Assembly: GCA_020633235.1 (NCBI GenBank)
Contig: JACKEA010000002.1
Location: forward strand, 62,001 to 126,000
Direction: 5' to 3'
Length of the DNA: 64,000 bases
Source: Polyangiaceae bacterium
GTDB taxonomy: Bacteria; Myxococcota_A; Polyangia; Polyangiales; Polyangiaceae
Positions 37,083-44,848 of the stretch are shown here, piece by piece. Position 1 is the stretch's first letter. The number at the start of each line of letters is the position of its first letter. Position numbers and translations under genes: made by a program. The notes under the pieces are model-generated. The model was not told where the DNA came from, did not search any database, and saw only the letters and a program-made list of their open reading frames with translations.

Positions 37083-39275
37083 ATGAAGCTCCACCTCGGT
37101 GGGGGCGTCCTGCTCGCGGCGTGGCTCGGGGGCTGCACGAGCCTCTCCCCGCTGCCGGCCGAGCCTCCGCCGCCCGCGCCCAAGCCCGCCGCCATCACCC
37201 CCGTCATGGTTCAGTCCCTCGAGTCCGACGCCCCTGTCTTCACCCGCCGCGACGACGTGGTGGACACCTGGTTCGGCCGCCGGGTGGCGGATCCCTACCG
37301 CTGGCTCGAGAGCTCCGACGATCCCGAGGTGAAAGCCTGGGTCGCAGCGCAGAACCGGCGCACGGAGCACACGCTGCGCGCGCTGCCGGTGTGGGAGCCG
37401 CTGCACGCTCGCATCACCCAGCTGCTCACCATCGGCGAGATCTCCCTACCCACGGTCCGCCGCGGCGCGAGAAAGAGCCGCTACTTCCACACGCGCCGGC
37501 ACGGACACGAGAACCAGCCGGTGCTCCTGTACCGCGACGGCGCCTCGGGAGAGGACCACGTACTCGTGGATCCCAACGCCCTCAGCGCCGCCGGCACCAC
37601 CGCGCTGGACTGGTACGTGCCCTCCACGGAAGGCGCGCTCCTCGCCTACGGCGTGAGCGAGGGCGGTACGGAAGAGAGCACGCTGTTCGTGCGTGACGTG
37701 GCGACGGGCAAGGACCTGCCGGACCGCATCACCCGCGCGCGCTACTCCTCGGTGTGTTGGCTCCCGGGCGGCAAGCGCTTCTTTTATTCGCGCTTTCCGG
37801 CTCCCGGCTCGGTGCCCAAGGACGAAGAGAAGTACCACCGGCGCATCTACGAGCACGTGCTGGGCAGCGATTCCGACAAGGATCCGTTGATCTTCGAGTC
37901 CGCGGACATGACGGACTTCCCGAGCTGTACCATCTCGCCGGACGGGCGTTGGCTCTTGGTGCGGGTGCACCAAGGGTGGAGCAAGAGCAGCGTTTGGCTG
38001 GCAGACACCCACGACAAGAAGCTCGTGCTCACGGAGCTCACCGAAGGTGCGGAGCACGTCTACGACCCGCTGGCGGTGAACGACCGGATCTACGTTCGAA
38101 CCAACGAGGGCGCGCCGCGCTACGCGCTGTACGCCGTGGATCCCGCGCGCCCTGCCCGCAAGAACTGGAAGCTCGTGATCCCCGAGCACGCCCACGACGT
38201 GCTGAACGACTTCAACGTCGTGGCCGGCCAGCTCTTCGTCGGCTACCTGGACGACGCCAGCTCTCGTCTGCTGCGCTTCGACCTCTCCGGCAAGCGCCTG
38301 GGTGAGGTGAGCCTACCGACGTTGGGCAGCAACGGCGGCGTCACCGGCCTGCCGGATGGCGACGAAGCCTTCTACGACTTCGAGTCCATCGCCCACCCAC
38401 CGGTGGTCAAGCGCTTGAACGTACACTCGGGCAAGACCGAGGTGTTCGCCGAGGTCTCCGCCCCGGTGGTGGGCAGCGACTTTGCCGTGCAGCGCGGCAA
38501 CGCCAAGAGCGCGGATGGCACACTGGTGCCGTACCTCCTGGTCCACAAGAAGGACGTCGCGATCGACACCGCGGATGCCCCCACGCTGCTCTATGGCTAC
38601 GGGGGTTTCAACGTCAGCCTGTTGCCGCGCTTCAGCCGCATCACCCTGGCGTGGCTGGAGCAAGGCGGCGTGTACGTGCAGGCGAACCTGCGCGGCGGCG
38701 GCGAGCTGGGCGAGGACTGGCACCGCGCCGGGCAGCTCGACAAGAAACAGAACGTGTTCGACGACTTCGCAGCCGTCGCCCGCGACTTGATCGAACGGCG
38801 CATCACGCGAACCGAACGCCTGGGCATCTACGGGCGCTCCAACGGTGGGCTATTGGTGGCGGCCGCCGTCACCCAGCATCCCGAGCTGTTCCGCGCCGCC
38901 GTCAGCGCAGTGCCGCTCACGGACATGCTCCGCTACGACAACTTCCTGATCGCCAAGCTGTGGGTGAGCGAGTACGGCTCGCCCCACGACGCCCAGCAGT
39001 TCGAGTGGCTGTACGCCTACTCGCCGTACCATCACGTCGAGGAGCACACGCCCTACCCGGCGGTGTTGATGATGACCGCGGACGGCGACACCCGCGTGGA
39101 TCCCATGCACGCACGAAAGATGGCCGCCGCCCTGCAGCACGCGACCTCCAGCAAGCGGCCGGTGCTGCTCCGCACGGAGGACGCCGCCGGCCACGGCCAG
39201 GGCAAACCCATGAGCAAAGTGGCCGAGGAGTACGCGGATCTGTATGCATTTCTGCTGTGGCAGCTCGGGAGCTGA
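37083..39275 (+). CDS. Prolyl oligopeptidase family (S9A) lipoprotein
   Basis: 730 residues, the normal size for the family. Lipoprotein signal MKLHLGGGVLLAAWLGGC; the propeller domain begins with DPYRWLESSDDPEVKAWVAAQN, typical of S9A enzymes. The alpha/beta-hydrolase domain is C-terminal: YGYGGFN oxyanion region, GIYGRSNGGLLVAA with the catalytic Ser at 586, ADGDTRVDPMHA with the catalytic Asp, and DAAGHGQGKP with the catalytic His. It should cut short proline-containing peptides at the cell surface or in the periplasm. Cytoplasmic forms are commoner; the lipid anchor is a feature seen in several Gram-negative members. Confidence 0.93.
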   Translation: MKLHLGGGVLLAAWLGGCTSLSPLPAEPPPPAPKPAAITPVMVQSLESDAPVFTRRDDVVDTWFGRRVADPYRWLESSDDPEVKAWVAAQNRRTEHTLRALPVWEPLHARITQLLTIGEISLPTVRRGARKSRYFHTRRHGHENQPVLLYRDGASGEDHVLVDPNALSAAGTTALDWYVPSTEGALLAYGVSEGGTEESTLFVRDVATGKDLPDRITRARYSSVCWLPGGKRFFYSRFPAPGSVPKDEEKYHRRIYEHVLGSDSDKDPLIFESADMTDFPSCTISPDGRWLLVRVHQGWSKSSVWLADTHDKKLVLTELTEGAEHVYDPLAVNDRIYVRTNEGAPRYALYAVDPARPARKNWKLVIPEHAHDVLNDFNVVAGQLFVGYLDDASSRLLRFDLSGKRLGEVSLPTLGSNGGVTGLPDGDEAFYDFESIAHPPVVKRLNVHSGKTEVFAEVSAPVVGSDFAVQRGNAKSADGTLVPYLLVHKKDVAIDTADAPTLLYGYGGFNVSLLPRFSRITLAWLEQGGVYVQANLRGGGELGEDWHRAGQLDKKQNVFDDFAAVARDLIERRITRTERLGIYGRSNGGLLVAAAVTQHPELFRAAVSAVPLTDMLRYDNFLIAKLWVSEYGSPHDAQQFEWLYAYSPYHHVEEHTPYPAVLMMTADGDTRVDPMHARKMAAALQHATSSKRPVLLRTEDAAGHGQGKPMSKVAEEYADLYAFLLWQLGS

Positions 39276-39377
39276 GAATATTCGCGCCGGATGGCCCGTA
39301 TCACCTTGGCCGACATGCCGTCGCGCCGGGCCCGGGTTCGATGTAACCTCGGCCAAACCCGCTCGAGAGGAGCCTTC

Positions 39378-39698
39378 ATGACCCCCAAAGCTTTGTCTGC
39401 GCTCACGTTCTTGGTTGCCATGGCGTCCGTCGCCGCTGGCTGCGTCATCGAATCCCAGCAGCGTCCCGCCGACAGCACGCCCCCACCCCCGGCTCCGACC
39501 GCCACGGAAACGGCCACCGCGGTCGCCACGGCCACGGAAACGGCGGCCCCCACCCAGACCGTCGCCCCGACAGAGACGGCCACCACCACGCCGGTCGCGA
39601 CCGCGGAGCCGACGGCCACCGCTACGGCCACTGCCACCACCACGGCAACCACCACCGCGCCCTCCACAGGCAAGCTCAAGCTACCCAGCAAGCACTGA
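39378..39698 (+). CDS. Small Thr/Ala-rich lipoprotein
   Basis: 106 residues. Strong Shine-Dalgarno (GAGAGGAG) and ATG at 39378. Signal MTPKALSALTFLVAMASVAAGC with the lipid Cys at 22. After RPADSTPPPPAP the remainder is a low-complexity Thr-Glu-Ala-Thr chain (TATETATAVATATETAAPTQ and similar) ending KLKLPSKH. No folded domain is expected; it may be a flexible surface spacer or a glycosylation substrate. A rho-independent terminator follows directly, so it is a single-gene unit or the end of one. Confidence 0.72.
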   Translation: MTPKALSALTFLVAMASVAAGCVIESQQRPADSTPPPPAPTATETATAVATATETAAPTQTVAPTETATTTPVATAEPTATATATATTTATTTAPSTGKLKLPSKH

Positions 39699-39714
39699 GC
39701 CCTCGGCGCTTCCG

Positions 39715-39759
39715 CGAAACGGCCCACGGCTACCAGCCCGCGGGCCGTTTCGTAATTTT
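39715..39759 (+). terminator. Rho-independent terminator
   Basis: CGAAACGGCCC (39715-39725) and GGGCCGTTTCG (39742-39752) form a perfect 11-bp stem with a 16-nt loop, followed by TAATTTT. It lies 17 bp after the small lipoprotein stop and before the GntR promoter region. Confidence 0.8.
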
Positions 39760-39781
39760 GTCCATAATTCCATCACTTTGC

Positions 39782-39817
39782 AATGGTCCAACATTTTGCA
39801 TTGATTGTTGGACCATT
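39782..39817. promoter_or_regulatory. Perfect 12-bp inverted repeat, probable operator of the GntR regulator
   Basis: AATGGTCCAACA (39782-39793) and TGTTGGACCATT (39806-39817) are exact inverted repeats around a 12-nt AT-rich spacer. The site lies just before the GntR/FCD gene in an unusually AT-rich stretch, as expected for an autoregulatory operator. TGGTCCAACA-type arms resemble the TGG-n-CCA symmetry seen at FadR-subfamily sites. A stem-loop role in RNA is an alternative. Confidence 0.65.
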
Positions 39818-39837
39818 CATTTCTAGAACCGCCACCG

Positions 39838-40581
39838 GTGACTGCCAGGGCGCGGAAGCAAGTAGCCGACACGGGGGTGCCCACTCGGGGCAAGCGGACC
39901 CGAGCGGATCAAGTGCTGGAGCTGCTCAAGGCGCGCATCCTGAGCGGTGAGCTGGCCCCGGGCGACAAGCTGCCGCCCGAGGTCGCATTGGCCGAGGAGC
40001 TGTCGGTGCACCGCTTCACCGTGCGGGAGGCGATGAACAAGCTCGAGGAGCTGAGGCTCATCGAGCGCCGACCGCGGGTCGGCACCGTGGTGCTCGACTA
40101 TCGCGACAACGCCGGGCTCGAGGTCGTGGAGTACCTCGCGGTGTCGCCCGATGGCATGGTCGACACCACCGTGCTCGCGGGCCTGCTCGAGTTCGCCCGC
40201 ATGCTCACCAAGGAGCTGGCGGGCCTCGCCGCGGAGCGCCGTAGCGACGACGACCTCGCGCGGCTGACACTGACGGTGGCCAAGATGCAGGGCGAGAAGA
40301 ACCTCTCGAAGCTGCTCTGGCTCGACTTCGAGTTCAACCTCGAGCTGGCGCAGGCGGCGCACAACATCGTCCCCCGCCTGCTCCTGAACAGTGTGCGTGG
40401 GCTGCTCGAGAAGTACACCCCCTACCTGGAGACCCTGTGGGTGAGCCCGGGCTCCATCACGGAAGGGTACGAGCACGTGGTGGACGCGATCCGCCGCCGC
40501 GATCGCGAACGCGCCAAGAGCCTGGTGCTCTGGATCTGGACCGGACGCCACCAACGCTTCGTGGAGTCCTTCGAACGCTGA
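39838..40581 (+). CDS. GntR-family (FadR/FCD subfamily) transcriptional regulator
   Basis: 247 residues from a GTG at 39838. The winged helix-turn-helix (about 15-80) has the GntR pattern RADQVLELLKARILSGELAPGDKLPPEVALAEELSVHRFTVREAMNKLEELRLIERRPRVGTVV. The C-terminal all-helical FCD domain (about 95-240) has LLEFARMLTKELAGLAAERR, LLWLDFEFNLELAQAAHN and HVVDAIRRRDRERAKSLVL. Such proteins are released from DNA by a small carboxylate or acyl ligand. The perfect palindrome just upstream is the likely target. A TTG at 39805 would lie inside the palindrome and was rejected. The SCP2 gene 53 bp downstream may be in the same unit. Confidence 0.88.
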   Translation: MTARARKQVADTGVPTRGKRTRADQVLELLKARILSGELAPGDKLPPEVALAEELSVHRFTVREAMNKLEELRLIERRPRVGTVVLDYRDNAGLEVVEYLAVSPDGMVDTTVLAGLLEFARMLTKELAGLAAERRSDDDLARLTLTVAKMQGEKNLSKLLWLDFEFNLELAQAAHNIVPRLLLNSVRGLLEKYTPYLETLWVSPGSITEGYEHVVDAIRRRDRERAKSLVLWIWTGRHQRFVESFER

Positions 40582-40634
40582 CGACTCATCCGCCGGTTGG
40601 CGGGAGCAACGAAAACAAAAACAGGAGAGACAGC

Positions 40635-40961
40635 ATGGCGACTGCCAAAGAGAAGATGGAAGAGGCGAAGACCAAGATCGAGGCGAACAAGGACGCCGCC
40701 GCTGGCATCGGCGCGGTGTACAAGTTCGTGCTGGCCGGGGACGACGGTGGCACTTGGGTCATGAACCTCAAGGACAACCCCGGCGTGACCGAGGGTGACG
40801 GCGACGCACAGTGCACCATCAAGATGGCGGCCAGCGACTACGTCGACATGCTCGACGGCAAGGCCAACGGCCAGCAGCTGTTCTTCTCCGGCAAGCTCAA
40901 GATCGAAGGCGACATGGGCTTGGCGATGAAGCTGCAGAAGCTCACCGACGTCTTGAAGTGA
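40635..40961 (+). CDS. SCP2-type sterol/lipid-transfer protein
   Basis: 108 residues with a strong Shine-Dalgarno (AGGAGAG) in front of the ATG. The fold follows the SCP2 pattern: an N-terminal helix (MATAKEKMEEAKTKIEANKD), YKFVLAGDDGGTWVMNLKDNPGVTEG strands, DAQCTIKMAASDYVDMLDGK, NGQQLFFSGKLKIEGDMGLAMKLQKLT. The DGKANGQQLFFSGKLKIEGD stretch is the most typical part. These small cytoplasmic proteins bind acyl chains or acyl-CoA. It follows the GntR/FCD gene by 53 bp, so a fatty-acid responsive pair is plausible. No enzyme of beta-oxidation is adjacent, so the lipid partner is open. Confidence 0.85.
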   Translation: MATAKEKMEEAKTKIEANKDAAAGIGAVYKFVLAGDDGGTWVMNLKDNPGVTEGDGDAQCTIKMAASDYVDMLDGKANGQQLFFSGKLKIEGDMGLAMKLQKLTDVLK

Positions 40962-41018
40962 GCTCACCGTCGGCTCGAGCTCGGTGCGGCGCATCGAGCT
41001 CGGGCCGAGCGATGCCCC

Positions 41019-42080
41019 ATGAGCATCGACGAGAAGCGAACGCGCATCGACGCGATCGACGACGAGATCCTCGGCCTGTTGGACGAGCGTGCTCGTTTGG
41101 CGCGAGCGATTGGCGACGAGAAGAGCCAGCAGGGCGCCGGCATGCACGACCCAGAGCGCGAGCGTGCCGTGATCGCACGGCTGCTGGCTCGCGCCGGAGA
41201 CTTTCCGGAGCACGGCATCCGGGCGGTGTTCCGTGAAGTGATGAGCGCGTGCTTGGCGCTGGAGCAGACGCTCGACATCGCCTACCTGGGCCCCCCGGGT
41301 ACCTTCAGCCACATGGCGGCGGAGAGCGCCTTCGGCCTCTCGCCGCGCTACGTGGAAGCCACCACCATCCGCGCCGTCTTCGACGCGGTGTTGCGGGGCC
41401 ACGCGAGCTACGGCGTGGTGCCCATCGAGAACTCCAGTGAAGGATCGGTCAGCGCGACCCTCGACGAGCTCGATCGCAACGACCTGATGATCCGCGGCGA
41501 GATCTTGATGGACATCGCCCATTGTCTGGTCGGGCGCCCTGGGGACCGCGGCTCCATCGAGCGCGTGTATTCCCACCCCCAGGCCTTGGCGCAGTGCCGC
41601 AGCTGGCTCGCGGAGAATCTGCCGCGTGCGCAGCTGGTCGTCGCCCCCTCCACCAGCGCCGCCGCCCGCGAGGCCGCGGAAGACGACCGCTCCGCGGCGG
41701 TAGCCAGCCGCCTGGCCGCGGACCTCGCCGGGCTCTCGGTGCTCTTCGAGGGCATCCAAGATCGCGCCGAAAACGTCACGCGGTTCGTCGTTCTCGGGAC
41801 CGAGGATGCGGCGCCCAGCGGCCGGGACAAGACCAGCATCTCCTTCTCCGTACGCCACGAGCGGGGCGCACTTCGACGCGCGCTCGAGCTCTTGGAGGAC
41901 GCCGGGTTGAACCTGACGCACATCGAGTCGCGACCTGCCGTGGATCACATCTGGCGTTACGTGTTCTTCACGGACTTCGAAGGGCACCGGAGTGATCCCA
42001 CCGTGGCCCGCGCGCTCGAAAGCCTCGCTGGCCACGCCGGACGGGTACGCGTGCTGGGCAGCTATCCCCGCGCGGATTGA
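41019..42080 (+). CDS. pheA: Bifunctional chorismate mutase/prephenate dehydratase (P-protein)
   Basis: 353 residues in the usual order. Chorismate mutase at about 5-85 (EKRTRIDAIDDEILGLLDERARLARAIGDEK, HDPERERAVIARL). Prephenate dehydratase at about 88-265 (AYLGPPGTFSHMAAESAFG, GVVPIENSSEGSVSATLDEL, HPQALAQCRSWL, and the catalytic TRF in NVTRFVVLG). ACT domain at about 272-350 (TSISFSVRHERGALRRALELL, LTHIESRP), which gives Phe feedback control. It converts chorismate to phenylpyruvate. The ESRP motif is intact and the GALH motif is written GALR. It starts 57 bp after the SCP2 gene with no clear functional tie. Confidence 0.95.
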   Translation: MSIDEKRTRIDAIDDEILGLLDERARLARAIGDEKSQQGAGMHDPERERAVIARLLARAGDFPEHGIRAVFREVMSACLALEQTLDIAYLGPPGTFSHMAAESAFGLSPRYVEATTIRAVFDAVLRGHASYGVVPIENSSEGSVSATLDELDRNDLMIRGEILMDIAHCLVGRPGDRGSIERVYSHPQALAQCRSWLAENLPRAQLVVAPSTSAAAREAAEDDRSAAVASRLAADLAGLSVLFEGIQDRAENVTRFVVLGTEDAAPSGRDKTSISFSVRHERGALRRALELLEDAGLNLTHIESRPAVDHIWRYVFFTDFEGHRSDPTVARALESLAGHAGRVRVLGSYPRAD

Positions 42081-42092
42081 GATCGCGGATGC

Positions 42093-42121
42093 TTTACCGA
42101 GGCGAAGTGGCGGCGTAGGCT
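42093..42121 (+). promoter_or_regulatory. Promoter TTTACC-17 nt-TAGGCT before the FHA gene
   Basis: TTTACC (42093-42098) and TAGGCT (42116-42121) are separated by 17 nt, and the GTG start is 9 nt after the -10. No Shine-Dalgarno is visible. Confidence 0.5.
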
Positions 42122-42130
42122 CAGGTCGCC

Positions 42131-42985
42131 GTGGCGCCGAAGGATCTCAACAAGACGACGCTGGGTGGCGGCACCGCCGCGGCCGGCCCGCATTACGCCG
42201 TCCGCCACGGCAATCGCACCATTCCGCTCCCGCTCGGAGAAACTCTGGTGGGGCGCGGCACGGACTGCCAGATCGTGCTGGATAGCCCTTTGGTCTCGCG
42301 CAGGCACGCGAAGATCATCGTCACTCCGGTCGGCGTCATGGTGGAAGACCTGGGCAGCATCAATGGCGTGAAAATAGACTCCCGCCCCCTGAAGGGACGC
42401 ATCGAGGTCGACGTCGGCACGCGCGTGAGCGTGGCGGACGAGATGCTCGAGGTAGTGAGGCTGGGAGAGGATCGCCCCGCCACTGCGCCGGAGGTCAAGA
42501 AGGCCGTCACGGTGCAAGTTCGCGTCGAGCCCGAGAGCGACGAAGTGTCCGTCACCGCCCGGCGCAAGGACGCCTTCTCGCTCCTCGCCCGCGTGGTCGA
42601 CAAGGCCCTGGCCCTGGGCCGCGGGGACGAAGCCGAGCGCTTGATGACCAGCATGCTGGAAGGCGCCCTGTCCGAGGCCGAAGCCGGCCTCAAGTTGCCG
42701 AGCGGCCTCGCGGAAGACGCCGCGCGCTACGCGATTCGAATCGCCCTGGCCACCAAGAAGCCGTCTTGGGTCGACTACGCCATCCGGCTGTTCCACACCC
42801 TCGGCCGTCCCCTTCCCCTCGACGTCGTGGAGGAGGCCCACGCCGTCGTCGGCAAGCTCGCCATCGACCGCACGCTCTTGCGCAAGTACGCCGCGGATCT
42901 CGATCAGAAGGCCACCAGCCCCACGGATCGCTTCGCCGTCCGGCGCATCCAGTCCCTGGCCGACGCCGCCGCGCGCGCACGCTGA
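42131..42985 (+). CDS. FHA-domain protein
   Basis: 284 residues from a GTG. The FHA domain occupies about 20-110: IPLPLGETLVGRGTDCQIVL, PLVSRRHAKIIV, VMVEDLGSINGVKI and a closing strand VDVGTRVSVADEMLEVV. The phosphothreonine-contact residues (GRG, SRRH, SxNG) are present. A helical C-terminal region with no recognised family follows (about 145-284: AFSLLARVVDKALALGRGDEAERLM). It should read phosphothreonine made by Ser/Thr kinases, which are abundant in myxobacteria; one is encoded 5 kb downstream. A promoter of TTTACC/TAGGCT type lies directly before it. Confidence 0.87.
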   Translation: MAPKDLNKTTLGGGTAAAGPHYAVRHGNRTIPLPLGETLVGRGTDCQIVLDSPLVSRRHAKIIVTPVGVMVEDLGSINGVKIDSRPLKGRIEVDVGTRVSVADEMLEVVRLGEDRPATAPEVKKAVTVQVRVEPESDEVSVTARRKDAFSLLARVVDKALALGRGDEAERLMTSMLEGALSEAEAGLKLPSGLAEDAARYAIRIALATKKPSWVDYAIRLFHTLGRPLPLDVVEEAHAVVGKLAIDRTLLRKYAADLDQKATSPTDRFAVRRIQSLADAAARAR

Positions 42986-43085
42986 TCCCGCGCCTCGTTC
43001 GATGGCGTGAGTCTGCGCAGGGCCTCGCGGATCGCGCCAGCGTTGCGCGTTCCATTCGGGCAAAGGTTCCGCATCCGAACGGTTT

Positions 43086-43123
43086 CCGCGCCGGCCCGAC
43101 AAAATCAAATCTGGGGCCGCCCG
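43086..43123. repeat. REP-like element copy 5 (left half)
   Basis: CCGCGCCGGCCCGACAAAATC followed by AAATCTGGGGCCGCCC carries the GACAAAATY half. CGGCCC and GGGCCG can pair around it. It lies between the convergent FHA and FKBP genes. Confidence 0.5.
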
Positions 43124-43151
43124 TGATCCATGCTCTGGCGAAGCGCCGTGG

Positions 43152-43658
43152 TCAGCTCCCGATTTCGAGCAGCTCGATCTCGAACTGCAGCGGCGCATCC
43201 GGCGGGATCTTCGGCGGGCTGCCCCGCTTGCCGTAGGCCATGTCCGAAGGGATCACGAGCTTGCGCTTGCCGCCCTTCTTCATCCCGACGACGCCTTCGT
43301 CCCAGCCCTTGATCACTTGGCCCTGACCCAGGGTGAAGGAGAACGGCTCGTCGCGATCCAGTGAGCTGTCGAACTTGGTACCGTCCATCAGGCGGCCCGT
43401 GTAGTGCACCTTCACGGTGTCGCCCGACTTTGCCGCCGGGCCCTTGCCGACCTTCTCGTCGATCTTCTCGAGCTTGTCGACGCTCTTGGGAGCGGCGGCG
43501 TCTTCCGCCGGCTCCGCCGCCGATGCACTGGCGGGTGGCAACGCCACCGCCGGCTCGGGCGTGGCGCTCGGCTGCACCCGCGACTCCGGCTCCGGCACCT
43601 TGTCTTGACACGCGCCCAAGGCGACACACGCGAACAAACAAATCCAAGGGGTCTTCAT
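43152..43658 (-). CDS. FKBP-type peptidyl-prolyl isomerase lipoprotein
   Basis: 168 residues from the ATG at 43658. Lipoprotein signal MKTPWICLFACVALGAC, a Pro/Ala/Ser-rich linker of about 45 residues, then a single FKBP domain at about 72-168: GDTVKVHYTGRLMDGTKFDSS, EPFSFTLGQGQVIKGWDEGVVGMKKGGKRKLVIPSDMAYG, IPPDAPLQFEIELLEIG. The active-site Tyr, Phe, Asp, Val-Ile, Trp and Tyr of FKBP12-like enzymes are all present. It should speed folding of envelope proteins. It is divergent from the amidohydrolase gene across 59 bp. Confidence 0.93.
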   Translation of the reverse strand: MKTPWICLFACVALGACQDKVPEPESRVQPSATPEPAVALPPASASAAEPAEDAAAPKSVDKLEKIDEKVGKGPAAKSGDTVKVHYTGRLMDGTKFDSSLDRDEPFSFTLGQGQVIKGWDEGVVGMKKGGKRKLVIPSDMAYGKRGSPPKIPPDAPLQFEIELLEIGS

Positions 43659-43704
43659 CACGGCCGGTGACCTAAGCCGCGATGGCGCCGGTGTCAAAGG
43701 GGTG

Positions 43705-43710
43705 CATAAT
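43705..43710 (+). promoter_or_regulatory. -10 like hexamer CATAAT, 7 nt before the amidohydrolase GTG
   Basis: CATAAT ends 7 nt before the GTG at 43718 and no Shine-Dalgarno is present. It is a TATAAT-like box at the leaderless distance. Confidence 0.4.
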
Positions 43711-43717
43711 CGAACGC

Positions 43718-44848
43718 GTGAAGGCGTCGCGGCGCTCCGTCCTGCTCCTTGCAGTCCTCGCCGTGATCGCGGTGATCGCCATCGTGGTCTCTCGGCGCGA
43801 GCGCGGGCTGGCACCCGCTCCGCTAGCCAGCGCCAGCGCCCAGCCGCGGCCCTATCGCATCGACGTGCACGTGCACTTGTCCGCCACGGGGGTACCGCGG
43901 CTGAAGAAGCTGATGGCGGAGTACGGGTTCGACCACGTGGTGAATCTTTCCGGTGGGCACCCCCTCGACAATCTTCCGACGCAGATCGCCGCCGCTCGGG
44001 CCTCCGGCGGACGCGTCACGGTGTTCGCCGCCCTCGCCTACGAGCAAGCCCAGGCCCCGGGCTATGGAGAGCGCATGGCCCAAGCCCTCCGCCTGGCCCA
44101 CAAGCAAGGCGCACGGGGCCTCAAGATCACCAAAGCGCTGGGCTTGGCGCTCCGGGGCCCCGATGGCGAGCTCATCCCGGTGGACGATCCGGAGCTCGAT
44201 CCGGTGTTCGAAGCCGCCGGAGAGCTGGGCATGCCGGTGGCAATCCACGCGGGAGATCCGGAGGCGTTCTGGCTCCCGGTGGACGACGAAAACGCGCGCA
44301 AAGCCGAGCTCACGGCGCACCCCGGCTGGTCGCTCTACGGCAGGGACGTGCCGAGCTTCGACGAGATCCAGAAGCAGCTCGAGCGGCGCATCGCGCGGCA
44401 CCCGAAGACCACGTTCATCTCCGTCCACTTCGGCAACTGCGCGGAGCACCCCGAGCGCGTCGCGCGCATGCTGCGCAAGTATCCGAACATGTACGTCGAC
44501 ACCGCGGCGCGGATCCCGGAGATGGGACGCTATCCACCGGACAAGATGCGCGCGCTGTTCGTCGAGTTCGCCGACCGCATCTTGTACGGCTCGGATCTGG
44601 GCGTAGGACCCGAGCCCACGCCGCTGTTCCTCGGCTCCAGCGGCAGCGAGCCACCGACCCAGGAGGAAGAGAAGCGCTTCTTCTCCGCCAGCTATCGTTA
44701 CTTCGAGACGGCGGACGTGGACTTCGATCATCCCACGCCCATTCAGGGCAACTGGAAGATCAGCGGCATCAACCTGCCGCGGGACGTGCTCGAGAAGATC
44801 TACTCCAAGAATGCCATTCGGGTGCTCAAGCTGGATCTGAAGCAATAG
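43718..44848 (+). CDS. Membrane-anchored amidohydrolase (amidohydrolase_2 family)
   Basis: 376 residues from the GTG at 43718. An N-terminal basic helix (KASRRSVLLLAVLAVIAVIAIVV) anchors it to the membrane. The TIM-barrel has IDVHVHLSATG (metal His pair), GARGLKITKALGLAL, MPVAIHAGDPEAFW with a metal His, FISVHFGNCAEHPERV, and ILYGSDLGVGPEP with the catalytic Asp. These match the metal-binding pattern of amidohydrolase_2 (decarboxylase/aminocarboxymuconate type). The substrate is not predictable. Its 3' end overlaps the convergent MFS gene by 23 bp. Confidence 0.83.
   Translation: MKASRRSVLLLAVLAVIAVIAIVVSRRERGLAPAPLASASAQPRPYRIDVHVHLSATGVPRLKKLMAEYGFDHVVNLSGGHPLDNLPTQIAAARASGGRVTVFAALAYEQAQAPGYGERMAQALRLAHKQGARGLKITKALGLALRGPDGELIPVDDPELDPVFEAAGELGMPVAIHAGDPEAFWLPVDDENARKAELTAHPGWSLYGRDVPSFDEIQKQLERRIARHPKTTFISVHFGNCAEHPERVARMLRKYPNMYVDTAARIPEMGRYPPDKMRALFVEFADRILYGSDLGVGPEPTPLFLGSSGSEPPTQEEEKRFFSASYRYFETADVDFDHPTPIQGNWKISGINLPRDVLEKIYSKNAIRVLKLDLKQ

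Noticed and set aside
39805..39837. TTG start for the GntR regulator inside the palindrome
   Set aside because: It would put the operator within the coding region and adds residues not needed for the winged helix; the GTG at 39838 fits better.
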